Assembly: GCF_004337365.2 (NCBI RefSeq)
Contig: NZ_CP044016.1
Span: 2,976,001 to 3,040,000 of the forward strand
Reading direction: 5' to 3'
Origin: Rhizosphaericola mali
Lineage (GTDB): Bacteria; Bacteroidota; Bacteroidia; Chitinophagales; Chitinophagaceae
Length of the DNA stretch: 64,000 nt
The notes under the pieces are model-generated. The model saw only the letters and a program-made list of their open reading frames with translations. It was not told the origin of the DNA and made no database searches. Every line of letters begins with the position of its first letter. Position 1 is the first letter of the stretch. Shown here piece by piece: positions 9,608-18,058 of this stretch. Made by a program: the position numbers and the translations under genes.

Positions 9608-10365
9608 TGCGAAAAAAAATTGCCGCCGCCAATTGGAAAATGAACCTTACGATTCAAGAAGGAAAAGAACTTGTGAATTCTATATTGAATGAAATTCAAA
9701 GTATTCCTGAAGGAAAGGAATTGATATTTGCTGTTCCATTTCCATATATAACCGAAATTGAAACCCAATTAAAAGGACATCAAAACACTTCCGTTGCAGC
9801 TCAAAATATTTCTAATCTAAAAGCTGGGGCATACACGGGAGAGGTTTGCGGATTTATGCTGCAATCTATTGCAACCAAATATGTTATTATCGGACATTCG
9901 GAAAGGAGAATGTATTTTCATGAGACAAATGAAGTAACTAAAAGCAAGGTGGACTTAGCATTAGAATACAAAATCTCTCCTCTTTTTTGTTGTGGAGAGC
10001 CATTAGAAATCAGAGAATCAGGAAGTCAAAATGAATTTGTATACAAGCAAGTGGAAGAATCCTTATTTCACTTGGATGCCGAAAATATTCAAAAAGTAGT
10101 CATAGCATACGAACCAATTTGGGCAATCGGAACGGGACTTACTGCCAGTTCGGAACAAGCGCAAGAGATGCATGCGGCAATTCGTAATTTGCTTTCTAGC
10201 AAATATGGTCATAACGTTGCTGAAAATATTTCTATTCTATATGGCGGCAGTGTGAAAGCAAATAACGCAGCAGAATTATTTGCGATGAAAGATGTTGACG
10301 GAGGATTAGTGGGCGGCGCTTCTTTGGATGCACATGAATTTGCTGCTATTGTAAAAGCTTTATAA
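9607..10365 (+). CDS. tpiA: Triosephosphate isomerase
   Basis: A complete 252-residue TIM barrel enzyme that interconverts dihydroxyacetone phosphate and glyceraldehyde 3-phosphate in glycolysis. Catalytic residues are visible: Lys in AANWKMN (about 11), His in IGHSERR (about 96), Glu in AYEPIWAIGTG (about 168), plus the phosphate-binding LYGGSVK and GGLVGGASL loops. It is translationally coupled to its neighbours through TAATG overlaps on both sides. Confidence 0.97.
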   Translation: MRKKIAAANWKMNLTIQEGKELVNSILNEIQSIPEGKELIFAVPFPYITEIETQLKGHQNTSVAAQNISNLKAGAYTGEVCGFMLQSIATKYVIIGHSERRMYFHETNEVTKSKVDLALEYKISPLFCCGEPLEIRESGSQNEFVYKQVEESLFHLDAENIQKVVIAYEPIWAIGTGLTASSEQAQEMHAAIRNLLSSKYGHNVAENISILYGGSVKANNAAELFAMKDVDGGLVGGASLDAHEFAAIVKAL

Positions 10366-10751
10366 TGGAAAAGTCATTATTCAAATCACTCAAACCCGTA
10401 TTTTTCACAAAAGAAATACAGGAAACTGTTGATTTTTATTCTAAAATATTAGGATTCAAAGTAAATGCTTTTGATCCTGAAATCGGTTGGGCAGCACTTG
10501 CAAAAGACAATATAGAAATTATGCTGTCCATTCCGAATGTACATTTTCCTTTTACGGATTCTAAATTTACCGGAACAATCTATTTCGAGATTACGCATAT
10601 CGATGATTTTTGGGAAAAGGTAAATACAGTTGCCAAAATTTGCTATCCTATTGAAACCTTTGATTATGGCATGAGAGAATTTGCCATTTTTGACAATAAC
10701 GGCTATATACTTCAATTTGGTGAGGAAGTCGTAAGTCCTGATTTCTCTTAA
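10365..10751 (+). CDS. VOC/glyoxalase-fold protein
   Basis: A 128-residue protein of the vicinal oxygen chelate fold: KPVFFTKEIQETVDFYSKILGF at the start (beta-alpha-beta module with the typical FYSKILGF), a GWAALAKDNIEIML strand, and a C-terminal GMREFAIFDNNGYILQFGE in which the final Glu could be a metal ligand. Family members include glyoxalases and antibiotic-binding proteins; the substrate is not evident. Its start overlaps the tpiA stop by 1 bp, so it is the last gene of that operon. Detoxification of methylglyoxal formed next to TIM is attractive but only an inference. Confidence 0.75.
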   Translation: MEKSLFKSLKPVFFTKEIQETVDFYSKILGFKVNAFDPEIGWAALAKDNIEIMLSIPNVHFPFTDSKFTGTIYFEITHIDDFWEKVNTVAKICYPIETFDYGMREFAIFDNNGYILQFGEEVVSPDFS

Positions 10752-11200
10752 GAAAAACAAAACTAGATTCCATCGAGCTTATAGACAATCCTTAATTTAT
10801 CGCATAGTCTCTCGAAGTGGACTTTGTGCGATGATTGTTGATTGTCACTTTTCCCTCGAATGAAATTGCGAAGCAATTATCAATACACCCGAAAAACTCA
10901 TTATTCCATTTGTGACAACATAGCTCCACCATTTTCTGCACTTTGCTGCCAGACGACGGACTGTTTAGATTTTAAGATACAGTAAATTAATCTGTATATT
11001 CCTTCCTTCTCCAAATCCATAATAGATTAAATACCTTGAAAAATACCCCAATTTAGGTATTGTTTTTTGTTTTGAAGCATATCAACTTTGCAAGATTATA
11101 ATGCAATAAAAAATCCATAACAAACAGAAATCCGAAACAAAACTAACTAACGGAATATTAAAACCAAATACTTAAATATCACATTCAAATCAATTATTTT
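10752..11200. other. 449-bp intergenic region with an imperfect hairpin
   Basis: No convincing gene on either strand. An imperfect long inverted repeat lies at 10784-10846 (outer arms GACAATC/GATTGTC, inner arms ATCGCA/TGCGAT), followed by a short AATTGC-GAA-GCAATT stem at 10864-10878. Near 11064-11092 a TTG and a TCAACTTTG could form a weak promoter for the exported-protein gene at 11201. Confidence 0.4.
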
Positions 11201-11623
11201 ATGAAAAAAAACAAAACTATCTTAAGATTAAGCTTGCTGTTACTTATCCTGTCAACATTCTCCTTTCTGACAAAAGCATCTGCGCAATCCCAAGAAACAA
11301 ATGTCTACGGATTTGGCTATTCTTATAACTATAACACAAAAACCCTATATGTATCTAATATAGTTTCAGGAGTTATTAATAGCGAAGTCTATGTTGATGC
11401 AATGACAATCAATCTAAAAAATCAATGGAATGATAAGATGAAAGTAATAACTAAGGACTATTATACTTACAATTCAACAGCAAATGGGTTTGCGTCAGAC
11501 AGGGATGTTTACGATAAAATATATAAAGAGAGGACAAAGCTAATAGGAAAGTACAAGGCAGAGGACTTTTCTATAATTAATGTGACCGATTTCTATTTTG
11601 CAAAGGAGAAAAAAAATGAATGA
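11201..11623 (+). CDS. Small exported protein of unknown function
   Basis: A 140-residue protein with a clear Sec signal peptide (hydrophobic LSLLLLILSTFSFLT, cleavage after KASA at about 28). The mature part is polar and Tyr-rich (YGFGYSYNYNTKTLYVSNIV) and ends with a charged tail. I recognise no domain. It opens the accessory block of exported proteins that runs to 15502. Confidence 0.65.
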   Translation: MKKNKTILRLSLLLLILSTFSFLTKASAQSQETNVYGFGYSYNYNTKTLYVSNIVSGVINSEVYVDAMTINLKNQWNDKMKVITKDYYTYNSTANGFASDRDVYDKIYKERTKLIGKYKAEDFSIINVTDFYFAKEKKNE

Positions 11624-11677
11624 TTAAATGTGTTAATGGCCCCATTAGACAAATCTATATAAATCCCCTTACCAATC

Positions 11678-12095
11678 ATGAAAACTATTAATATAATCCT
11701 TATCTTCTTATCGCTTATAACTTTCAGCCAAAGTCAAGCACAGACAAAGGAAGAAACTGTAAAATGGCTGACGGAAAAGATGATGCAACCATCTTTTTGG
11801 CTTGAAAGCAGCCATAGACAGGAAAAAATGCTATTACGAAGATTATAGCAGTCAAATAGTTTACAGTATTGATGAAAATGATCTGAACAGTCAACATAAG
11901 TATAGTGGTGCTGCATCAGCAAGTGTCCAAGACAAAAAAGGGAATACAAGAACACTAAATGTAACTACATCTTGTAATTCTTTGGAGGTTCCTAACGCAA
12001 AAGAGTCATTTTTGATTAAACTCGAAAAAGAAATGAGGTTCGGAGATGAAAAACTAATTTCTCCTATCAATTACAATATAGAAACGTGCAACTAA
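11678..12095 (+). pseudogene. Frameshifted exported protein gene
   Basis: From the ATG at 11678 the frame encodes a signal peptide (MKTINIILIFLSLITFSQSQAQ) and KEETVKWLTEKMMQPSF, then hits TAG at 11846. The downstream reading (LKAAIDRKKCYYEDYSSQIVY..., ending at 12095) is in another frame. Removing one T from the T5 run at 11794-11798 joins them into one protein of about 138 residues. The KEETV-(K/E) start of the mature part matches that of the intact gene at 14960, so the two are probably paralogues. Either a real mutation or a homopolymer sequencing error would explain it. Confidence 0.7.
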
Positions 12096-12183
12096 TGAAC
12101 CTTCCGATTCCCACAGCGGGCATTATCCATAAATGATCCCTAAACCAAGAAACTTTTTAAGAAACCACTAAAAATCAACCACT

Positions 12184-13485
12184 ATGAGAAAATGGATATT
12201 GCTACTTCTACTCTGCTGTATTAGTGGAGTAGGTTGGGGGCAGGAAAAGGATAACTTAGATAAAAGCCTATTCAGTATTGGTTTTAAAAATGATACTATC
12301 TATGCGGAAAAAAGTTCAAAAGAAGAATATATTACCATTCCATTAAAAGTAAACATTGGGGATCCAAAGGATTGGAGAGGATATAATCTAAAAGTAGAAA
12401 TAGACCCAACAAACACATCCATGTCTCCAATGGACTATAAACTACTTGCATCTAATTTTGATTTTACAGCATTGAATGACGATAAAATAATCAATATCCT
12501 ATTAAAAATAGATACAATCGAGGACAGAAACAGATATATTGTTGTTAACTTAAAGACATTGAAAGACGAGAAAATTGATGTAGAAAAAAGAAATATAAGC
12601 TCAAACAAAAAAGTAGTGATTCTCGTAAAAACTAAACAAAAAAACACTGAAAATCAAATAATTAATGATTACAATTTCTTGTCGTACATGGGGACAAATT
12701 TTGATATTGTGGAAGGAAAAACAAAACCCAAAAACCTTTTTTTTGCTATGAATATATTTATCCCACCAGTCACAAAAAAAAATAAAGTAGGATTCTATTT
12801 TAGCTTATATGGAAACAGAACTATGAGCGATATAGACTCCACAGGTAATGTCCGGAGGACTTATAAATTAGAATCCATAGATGAGGCATCTCATACAAGA
12901 TACACCTCTCAAAATAAGATGATTACCAACAGGGTGTCAGATAATGTAGGAGCGTATATAAGTCCAGTCTTCAAAATTATCGAATCGTCTAATAAAAATC
13001 TCAACTTGTATTATTCTCCATCATTGGAATTTATTTGGAGAAAATCAAGTACAATCACACAATTCGAAGATCCCACAAATTTAGAGAAAGACACTATTAA
13101 TACCCCCATATCCGGAACGATCGTTATGGACGACCTTACTCAATCTGTTCAAAATGAATATGTTTTTAATTTAGGTGTGGCAGGCATATTACTCGTTTAC
13201 GAAACCAATAGTTTCAGTTTTAGAGTTCAGTCTTCAGTAGGCTATTCATCTTATTTTTATCCGAGCAACTCCTTAACATTCAATGGTCAAACAAAAGTCG
13301 GAAGAACTAATGATATTTTCTTTTCAGGAAGATCTTGGATAACAGAGGCTTCAACCGGATTGACTTTGCAAGCAGAAATAATGAATACGTCAAGAAATCC
13401 AAGACCTTTTTTTGGAATAACCCTATCCAAAGCATTTAAATTAAACGAGCTTGGGTCTATATTTAAACCAATAACATCTAGATAA
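12184..13485 (+). CDS. Exported protein of unknown function, possible beta-barrel tail
   Basis: A 433-residue protein with a signal peptide (WILLLLLCCISGVGWGQ). The N-terminal half (about 25-185) is beta-rich and charged, with the pattern of an immunoglobulin-like domain. The C-terminal half has alternating strands (KVGFYFSLYGNRT, LNLYYSPSLEF, FSFRVQSSVGYSS, FFGITLSKAF) that look like an outer-membrane barrel. No family recognised. It sits between the frameshifted gene and the GC-rich SUMF1-fold gene; the 22-bp gap to the latter would allow cotranscription. Confidence 0.6.
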   Translation: MRKWILLLLLCCISGVGWGQEKDNLDKSLFSIGFKNDTIYAEKSSKEEYITIPLKVNIGDPKDWRGYNLKVEIDPTNTSMSPMDYKLLASNFDFTALNDDKIINILLKIDTIEDRNRYIVVNLKTLKDEKIDVEKRNISSNKKVVILVKTKQKNTENQIINDYNFLSYMGTNFDIVEGKTKPKNLFFAMNIFIPPVTKKNKVGFYFSLYGNRTMSDIDSTGNVRRTYKLESIDEASHTRYTSQNKMITNRVSDNVGAYISPVFKIIESSNKNLNLYYSPSLEFIWRKSSTITQFEDPTNLEKDTINTPISGTIVMDDLTQSVQNEYVFNLGVAGILLVYETNSFSFRVQSSVGYSSYFYPSNSLTFNGQTKVGRTNDIFFSGRSWITEASTGLTLQAEIMNTSRNPRPFFGITLSKAFKLNELGSIFKPITSR

Positions 13486-13507
13486 TTTTTAAAACCAATA
13501 AACAATT

Positions 13508-14254
13508 ATGAAAAAACTATTTACCACGCTCGCCCTATTCCTGTTGTTTGGACTAGTGAATGCGCAGGAATACCCACAGATGATCCTGGTAGAAGGTGGC
13601 ACCTTTACGATGGGCGATTCCGAGATGGAGGGCAGTGCTGATGAGCTGCCCGCGCACGATGTTACCCTCAAGACCTTCTCCATTGCCAAGACTGAAACCA
13701 CTGTGCTGCAGTGGAAAACCTTTTGCAATGCCACGGGGCGCACCTTTCCATCAGAGATGGCAGACGAGGTAGATGAGGCGCCTATGGCGTATGTCTCCTG
13801 GTACGATGCCGTTGCCTATACAGACTGGCTTGCCGACAAAACCGGCAAAAACTACCGCCTGCCTACCGAAGCCGAGTGGGAATATGCCGCACGCGGCGGC
13901 AACAAAAGCAAAGGCTACAAATACAGTGGTGGCCGCAGCCTGGACAACGTAGGCTGGTTTGCCGACAACAGCGGTAGGCAGACCCACAAAGTGGGATACA
14001 AACAGCCCAACGAGCTGGGCATCTACGACATGAGCGGCAACCTCTGGGAATGGTGCAAAGACTGGTCTGGCGAGGACTATTATGGCAAAAGCACGAAAGA
14101 TAACCCCAAAGGTCCCGCTACTGGCACTTACCGTGTTTGGCGTGGCGGTAGCTGGGACGACACCGCAGCTGGCTGTCGTATAGCTAATCGCAACGGCGGC
14201 ATGCCGGAGAACCGTGGCTACTACTGCGGCTTCCGGGTTGTACTTTCCCAGTAA
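13508..14254 (+). CDS. Exported SUMF1/FGE-sulfatase-fold protein, GC-rich and probably acquired
   Basis: A 248-residue protein: signal peptide (LALFLLFGLVNAQ), then a complete formylglycine-generating-enzyme (SUMF1) fold with MILVEGGTFTMGD, AYVSWYDAVAYTDWL, YRLPTEAEWEYAARGG, ELGIYDMSGNLWEWCKDW, VWRGGSW and GFRVV. The copper-binding Cys pair of true FGE, expected just after RGGS, is absent (RGGSWDDTAAGC), so it probably does not make formylglycine; FGE-like folds also serve as ligand-binding domains. Base composition is unlike the neighbours: the row at 13621-13680 has 36 G/C of 60, the row at 12481-12540 only 14 of 60. This is strong evidence for recent transfer. The first 50 bases are more AT-rich than the rest. 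Confidence 0.85.
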   Translation: MKKLFTTLALFLLFGLVNAQEYPQMILVEGGTFTMGDSEMEGSADELPAHDVTLKTFSIAKTETTVLQWKTFCNATGRTFPSEMADEVDEAPMAYVSWYDAVAYTDWLADKTGKNYRLPTEAEWEYAARGGNKSKGYKYSGGRSLDNVGWFADNSGRQTHKVGYKQPNELGIYDMSGNLWEWCKDWSGEDYYGKSTKDNPKGPATGTYRVWRGGSWDDTAAGCRIANRNGGMPENRGYYCGFRVVLSQ

Positions 14255-14270
14255 ACAGTTGGGTTATTCC

Positions 14271-14309
14271 CCCTCCTTTTTAGCAGGTGCTTTTTGCTAA
14301 AAAGGAGGG
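14271..14309 (+). terminator. 15-bp perfect hairpin after the SUMF1-fold gene
   Basis: Arms CCCTCCTTTTTAGCA (14271-14285) and TGCTAAAAAGGAGGG (14295-14309) pair perfectly around a 9-nt loop, 16 bp after the stop. There is no T tract after it, so it may be a transcript-end stabiliser or a relic of acquisition rather than a classical terminator. Confidence 0.55.
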
Positions 14310-14440
14310 AGGGACGACCAACAATTTAAATTCAAAACAATATAGAGTTAATCCATTTGTAAGCCTTTCATTTAGGTTTGACAAGAATCCTTTAATAAAA
14401 GCACTGAATAAGACTTCCATTCAACCTCAAAATCGATAAG

Positions 14441-14839
14441 ATGAAAAAATTAGTAATAACACTGCTCACAATATTCCTAGGGTTAGGAATATTGTGAGCA
14501 CAGATTAAAGATTCTCTAAATGCAAACTTTGAAAATCCGAATATTGAAAATAATAAAATCTCTGTAGGAAATACATTAAGAATTGAGGCAAATCTCAATG
14601 CTTCATGGGGTGGTGTTAGTGGCTGTGCCACTGCACCTACGCCAAAACAAAATATTGAAAAAACTGCAAACCAATGGATTAAAGATCAAATATTTGAAAA
14701 TCGAACACTAAAATGGATTAGATACGGATGGAATATTCCAGTCATTAATTACAATTATTGGAAAGAGGACTTTCCTAGCAATAGGAGGCATTGTAGAGGA
14801 AAGGCCCAATTCAAAATATTTATAGAATTTGAAAAATAG
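14441..14839 (+). pseudogene. Exported protein gene interrupted by an in-frame TGA
   Basis: From the ATG at 14441 the frame reads a signal peptide (MKKLVITLLTIFLGLGIL), a TGA at 14495-14497, then AQIKDSLNANF and continues open for another 114 codons to TAG at 14837. The AQ right after the stop is exactly what is expected at the signal-peptidase site, so the TGA replaces a residue (TGG Trp is one change away). The downstream part is Trp/Asn-rich (TANQWIKDQIFENRT, KWIRYGWNIPV). No family recognised. The TGA lies inside a perfect hairpin (see 14463-14500). Confidence 0.65.
14463..14500. repeat. Perfect 17-bp inverted repeat with 4-nt loop
   Basis: TGCTCACAATATTCCTA (14463-14479) and its exact reverse complement (14484-14500) flank the loop GGGT. 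The repeat lies wholly in the signal-peptide coding part of the interrupted gene, and its right arm contains the premature TGA. Confidence 0.85.
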
Positions 14840-14892
14840 CACTCCTCCCTTCAATGTATTTCAAAAGAAAAACAAATAACTAATCACAATAA

Positions 14893-14918
14893 AAATCCGC
14901 TCCATTAGGAGCGGATTT
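14893..14918 (+). terminator. 11-bp perfect hairpin
   Basis: AAATCCGCTCC and GGAGCGGATTT pair perfectly around ATTA, 53 bp after the interrupted gene and 41 bp before the next start codon. Likely separates the two transcription units; no strong T tract follows. Confidence 0.55.
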
Positions 14919-14959
14919 AGGCAATATCCTTTTATCAACAGTAAAAAATAATCTAAAAA

Positions 14960-15502
14960 ATGAAAAAGTTATTAACAGCTTTATGCATGATATTTCTAAC
15001 CATAATCACCGCTCAACAATCTCATTCTCAGATCAAGCTTTCTAAAGAAGAAACAGTCGAATATATCAATAAAATCCTCTCTATTTCATTAGGTAAATAT
15101 AAATCGGATCCTAATGAAAGCTTCTGGGCTATAGAAGAACAATCTTTTTCTTTGGATAAAGTTGCTATAACTAAACAAGTTTATGCCAAAGATTCTGATA
15201 ATGGAGGATGGAGAAAGTCATGTAAATTCACCGATAATATTTCTCAGATACCTTGGGAGACGCTACAAAGTGTAAGCATTGATACTACGCTTAAATTTGA
15301 ATTAGGTCTAATTAATCTTTTGTTCAAAACATCCTCTCGTGAGGAGCTAATCACAGATTGCCATATGAAGGAATTTGATGGAACAAAAATTTATACTCCT
15401 AAAGAAATTAGCTTGTATGTTACAAAAGATAAAGCAGAAAATGTAAAAAAAGCATTTCTGCACTTAAAAGAACTGATGTATAAAAAAGATCCTTTTGAGT
15501 AG
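14960..15502 (+). CDS. Exported protein of unknown function
   Basis: A 180-residue protein with a signal peptide (MKKLLTALCMIFLTIITAQQSHSQ). The mature part begins KLSKEETVEYINKILS, like the frameshifted gene at 11678, and contains GGWRKSCKFTDNISQIPWETLQSV. Two Cys could form a disulfide. The C-terminal third is helical and Lys-rich (KDKAENVKKAFLHLKEL). No family recognised. It is the last gene of the accessory block before uvrC. Confidence 0.65.
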   Translation: MKKLLTALCMIFLTIITAQQSHSQIKLSKEETVEYINKILSISLGKYKSDPNESFWAIEEQSFSLDKVAITKQVYAKDSDNGGWRKSCKFTDNISQIPWETLQSVSIDTTLKFELGLINLLFKTSSREELITDCHMKEFDGTKIYTPKEISLYVTKDKAENVKKAFLHLKELMYKKDPFE

Positions 15503-15648
15503 ATTGCCTTTCTTCAAAATATTCTACAAATGGAAACCTCAAAATCCAAAGGGGACTTTGCGAAATATCACAACTAACACCACAAAGTCCTCAAAGCAGT
15601 GAATAAATAGAGAAAAAAGCATACGTTCTGGAACAAAAAGATTCTTTG

Positions 15649-15656
15649 TAATTTTG
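15649..15656 (+). promoter_or_regulatory. Putative -7 box (TAATTTTG) for uvrC
   Basis: Matches the Bacteroidota -7 consensus TAnnTTTG. Only 6 nt separate it from the uvrC ATG, so transcription would begin at or just before the start codon. No good TTG -33 element is seen at the usual distance. Confidence 0.4.
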
Positions 15657-15662
15657 TTGTAG

Positions 15663-17474
15663 ATGACACAATTGGAATTTCAACAAATAGCGAAGGACAT
15701 ACCTTTACATCCGGGCATTTACAAATATTTTGATGCAAAAGGAACCATCATATACGTAGGCAAAGCAAAAAGTTTGCGTAAAAGAGTCAGTTCCTATTTC
15801 AATAAAACGGGTCAAAGTTACAAGACACATGAGCTTGTACAGCATATACATCATATAGAATTTACGATTGTAGATACGGAACAGGACGCATTTTTATTGG
15901 AAAATGCGCTTATTAAGCAGTATCTACCGAAGTACAATATCATGCTCAAGGATGACAAAACTTATCCTTACTTAGTCATCAAGAAAGAGCCGTTTCCACG
16001 TGTTTATCTGACAAGAAAAAAGTTGAAAGATGGTTCGGAATATATCGGACCATTTACCTCTGTGGCTAAAGTGCGCGAGATATTGGATTTCATTCGCTTG
16101 TATATTCCTCTGCGTACATGCAAACTTCCATTGACGCAAAATAATATTCAAAAAGGGAAATTTAAAGTTTGCCTAGAATATCATTTGGGTAATTGCAAAG
16201 GACCTTGTGAAGGACTACAACAAGAGGACGATTATGCGGATGGAATACGTCAAATACGAGAAATCGTCAAAGGAAATCTTTCGCCTGTTTTGAATCATTT
16301 GAAAGAGGAAATGAATCGCTATGTCGCAAATTTAGAATTTGAAAAAGCGGCACAGATAAAAAGCAAAATTGAAGGATTAGAAACTTATCAAGCAAAATCA
16401 GTTATAGTTAGTAAGCATTTGGGGAATTTGGATGTATTTTCTATAGTCAAAGAGCATGAAATTGCATTTGTCAACTATTTGATTGTTGAAAATGGGACGA
16501 TTATCATGACTAATACGGTAGAACTAGAAACAAAAATCGAAGAGGAAGAAGAAGATGTTTTGATATTTGCGATAGCGCAATTGAGAGAAAAATTCAATAG
16601 TCCATCAAAGGAAATTATCGTCCCCTATGCAATTGATTATCCGGAAGAAAATCTGACTATCTCCGTACCAAAAGCGGGTGACAAAAAGAAACTATTAGAA
16701 TTATCGCAAAAAAATGTGAACTATTTCCGCGAAGAATTAAAAAAGAAAAAAATACTTCAACTCGAAGGAAAAACAGATATAGAAAAAGAAAAAGTACTAG
16801 AACAAGTACAAAAAGACTTGAAACTACCACAGTTGCCCGTCCACATTGAATGTTTCGATAATTCCAATTTTCAAGGAAGTTACCCCGTAGCAGCGATGGT
16901 GTGCTTTAAAAATGGTATTCCAAGCAAAAAAGACTATCGACATTTTAATATAAAAACCGTAGTCGGCATTGATGACTTTGCGAGTATGTATGAGTGTGTA
17001 TATAGGCGTTACAAGCGCCTAAAAGACGAGGGGCAATCTTTCCCACAATTGGTCATTATCGACGGCGGAAAAGGACAATTGGGCTATGCCGTAAGAGCAA
17101 TAACAGATCTTGGATTATTGGGAAAAATGACTTTAGTCGGTCTTGCAAAAAGAGAGGAAGAACTTTTTTACCCCGGAGATTCAGAGTCATTGAAACTCTC
17201 CTGGGATAGCGAAAGCCTTAAACTCATAAGACATATAAGAGATCAGGTGCATCGATTTGGCGTAACATTTCACAGACAAAAAAGATCTAAAGGCACTTTT
17301 AAAAATGAATTGGAAGGAATTAGCGGTATAGGAAAATTAACCGCAGATCAACTATTAAAAAGATTTCGTTCCGTCGCGAATATTAAAACATTAACAGAAC
17401 GTGAATTGACTAGTGAAATCGGTCAATCAAAAGCAACAATAGTGTGGCGACATTTCCATAGTGATGAACTATAA
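15663..17474 (+). CDS. uvrC: Excinuclease ABC subunit C
   Basis: A full-length 603-residue UvrC, the nuclease that makes both incisions in nucleotide excision repair. Domains in order: GIY-YIG endonuclease (about 14-95, with GIYKYFDAKGTIIYVGKAK), a Cys-rich segment (CKLPL, CLEYHLGNCKGPCEG) near 155-185, the UVR motif that contacts UvrB near 205-240, the RNase H-like second nuclease domain (ECFDNSNFQGSYPVA; IDGGKGQLGYA) near 395-500, and helix-hairpin-helix repeats at the end (LEGISGIGKLTADQLLKRF). Monocistronic or followed by the small hydrolase 10 bp downstream. Confidence 0.97.
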   Translation: MTQLEFQQIAKDIPLHPGIYKYFDAKGTIIYVGKAKSLRKRVSSYFNKTGQSYKTHELVQHIHHIEFTIVDTEQDAFLLENALIKQYLPKYNIMLKDDKTYPYLVIKKEPFPRVYLTRKKLKDGSEYIGPFTSVAKVREILDFIRLYIPLRTCKLPLTQNNIQKGKFKVCLEYHLGNCKGPCEGLQQEDDYADGIRQIREIVKGNLSPVLNHLKEEMNRYVANLEFEKAAQIKSKIEGLETYQAKSVIVSKHLGNLDVFSIVKEHEIAFVNYLIVENGTIIMTNTVELETKIEEEEEDVLIFAIAQLREKFNSPSKEIIVPYAIDYPEENLTISVPKAGDKKKLLELSQKNVNYFREELKKKKILQLEGKTDIEKEKVLEQVQKDLKLPQLPVHIECFDNSNFQGSYPVAAMVCFKNGIPSKKDYRHFNIKTVVGIDDFASMYECVYRRYKRLKDEGQSFPQLVIIDGGKGQLGYAVRAITDLGLLGKMTLVGLAKREEELFYPGDSESLKLSWDSESLKLIRHIRDQVHRFGVTFHRQKRSKGTFKNELEGISGIGKLTADQLLKRFRSVANIKTLTERELTSEIGQSKATIVWRHFHSDEL

Positions 17475-17484
17475 ACTTTAGAAC

Positions 17485-18042
17485 ATGAGCAAAAGATTAT
17501 TTATTACACATGGGTATATGGCTTATCCCGGGAAACATTGGTTTCCTTGGTTAAAAGAGCAACTCTCTCCTCTTGGTGTAGAAGTTACTATTTTAAAAAT
17601 GCCGAATCCTGATAAACCTATTTTAGAAGAATGGATCGCGACTATACAGGAAAATGTAAAACAACCCGACACTGAAACGTATTTTATCGGTCATAGTTTG
17701 GGTTGTATTGCAACTTTGCAATATTTGAATACATTAAATATTGTAACAGGAGGGACTATATTAGTTGCAGGATTTGACCAAAAAATCAAAGAATTGCCCG
17801 AATTAAATAACTTTGTGACACCCCCATTGAACTATACAAAACTACAAGAACAGGCTACACCATTTATAGTTTTTGGTTCTCCTCAAGATTATATAGTACC
17901 ATTTTCCATGACACAAAAACTTGCAAATAGTTTGGAAGCTGAGTTAATTTCTATCCCAAATGCTGGACACTTCATGCAAGATGATGGCTTTCTAGTATTC
18001 CCACAGATATTGGATGTTGTAAAAAAGGTGATGCACTTATAA
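17485..18042 (+). CDS. RBBP9/YdeN-like alpha/beta hydrolase
   Basis: A 185-residue alpha/beta hydrolase of the small serine hydrolase (RBBP9/YdeN) family. The oxyanion segment THGYMAYPGKHWFPWL is at the N terminus, the nucleophile is Ser in GHSLG near residue 73, the acid is probably Asp in GSPQDYIVPF near 135, and the His is in NAGHF near 155. The natural substrate is unknown. It lies 10 bp after uvrC and its end overlaps the convergent GH3 gene by 6 bp. Confidence 0.8.
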   Translation: MSKRLFITHGYMAYPGKHWFPWLKEQLSPLGVEVTILKMPNPDKPILEEWIATIQENVKQPDTETYFIGHSLGCIATLQYLNTLNIVTGGTILVAGFDQKIKELPELNNFVTPPLNYTKLQEQATPFIVFGSPQDYIVPFSMTQKLANSLEAELISIPNAGHFMQDDGFLVFPQILDVVKKVMHL

Positions 18043-18058
18043 AGTGATCACCTTTTTT
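18021..18058. terminator. Bidirectional hairpin terminator
   Basis: An A-tract, a stem GGTGATgCACTT / AAGTGATCACC with one bulged base, and a T-tract. It contains both stop codons of the convergent genes ending at 18042 and 18037, so it can end both transcripts. Confidence 0.75.

Noticed and set aside
13508-14254. Genuine sulfatase-activating formylglycine-generating enzyme
   Set aside because: The active-site Cys pair after RGGS is missing and no sulfatase gene is nearby.
14441-14839. The in-frame TGA as selenocysteine or a recoded stop
   Set aside because: Bacterial SECIS hairpins lie just after the UGA, whereas this hairpin spans and precedes it, and the residue is at a signal-peptidase site. 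Other genes here end in TGA (xerD), so TGA is not reassigned.
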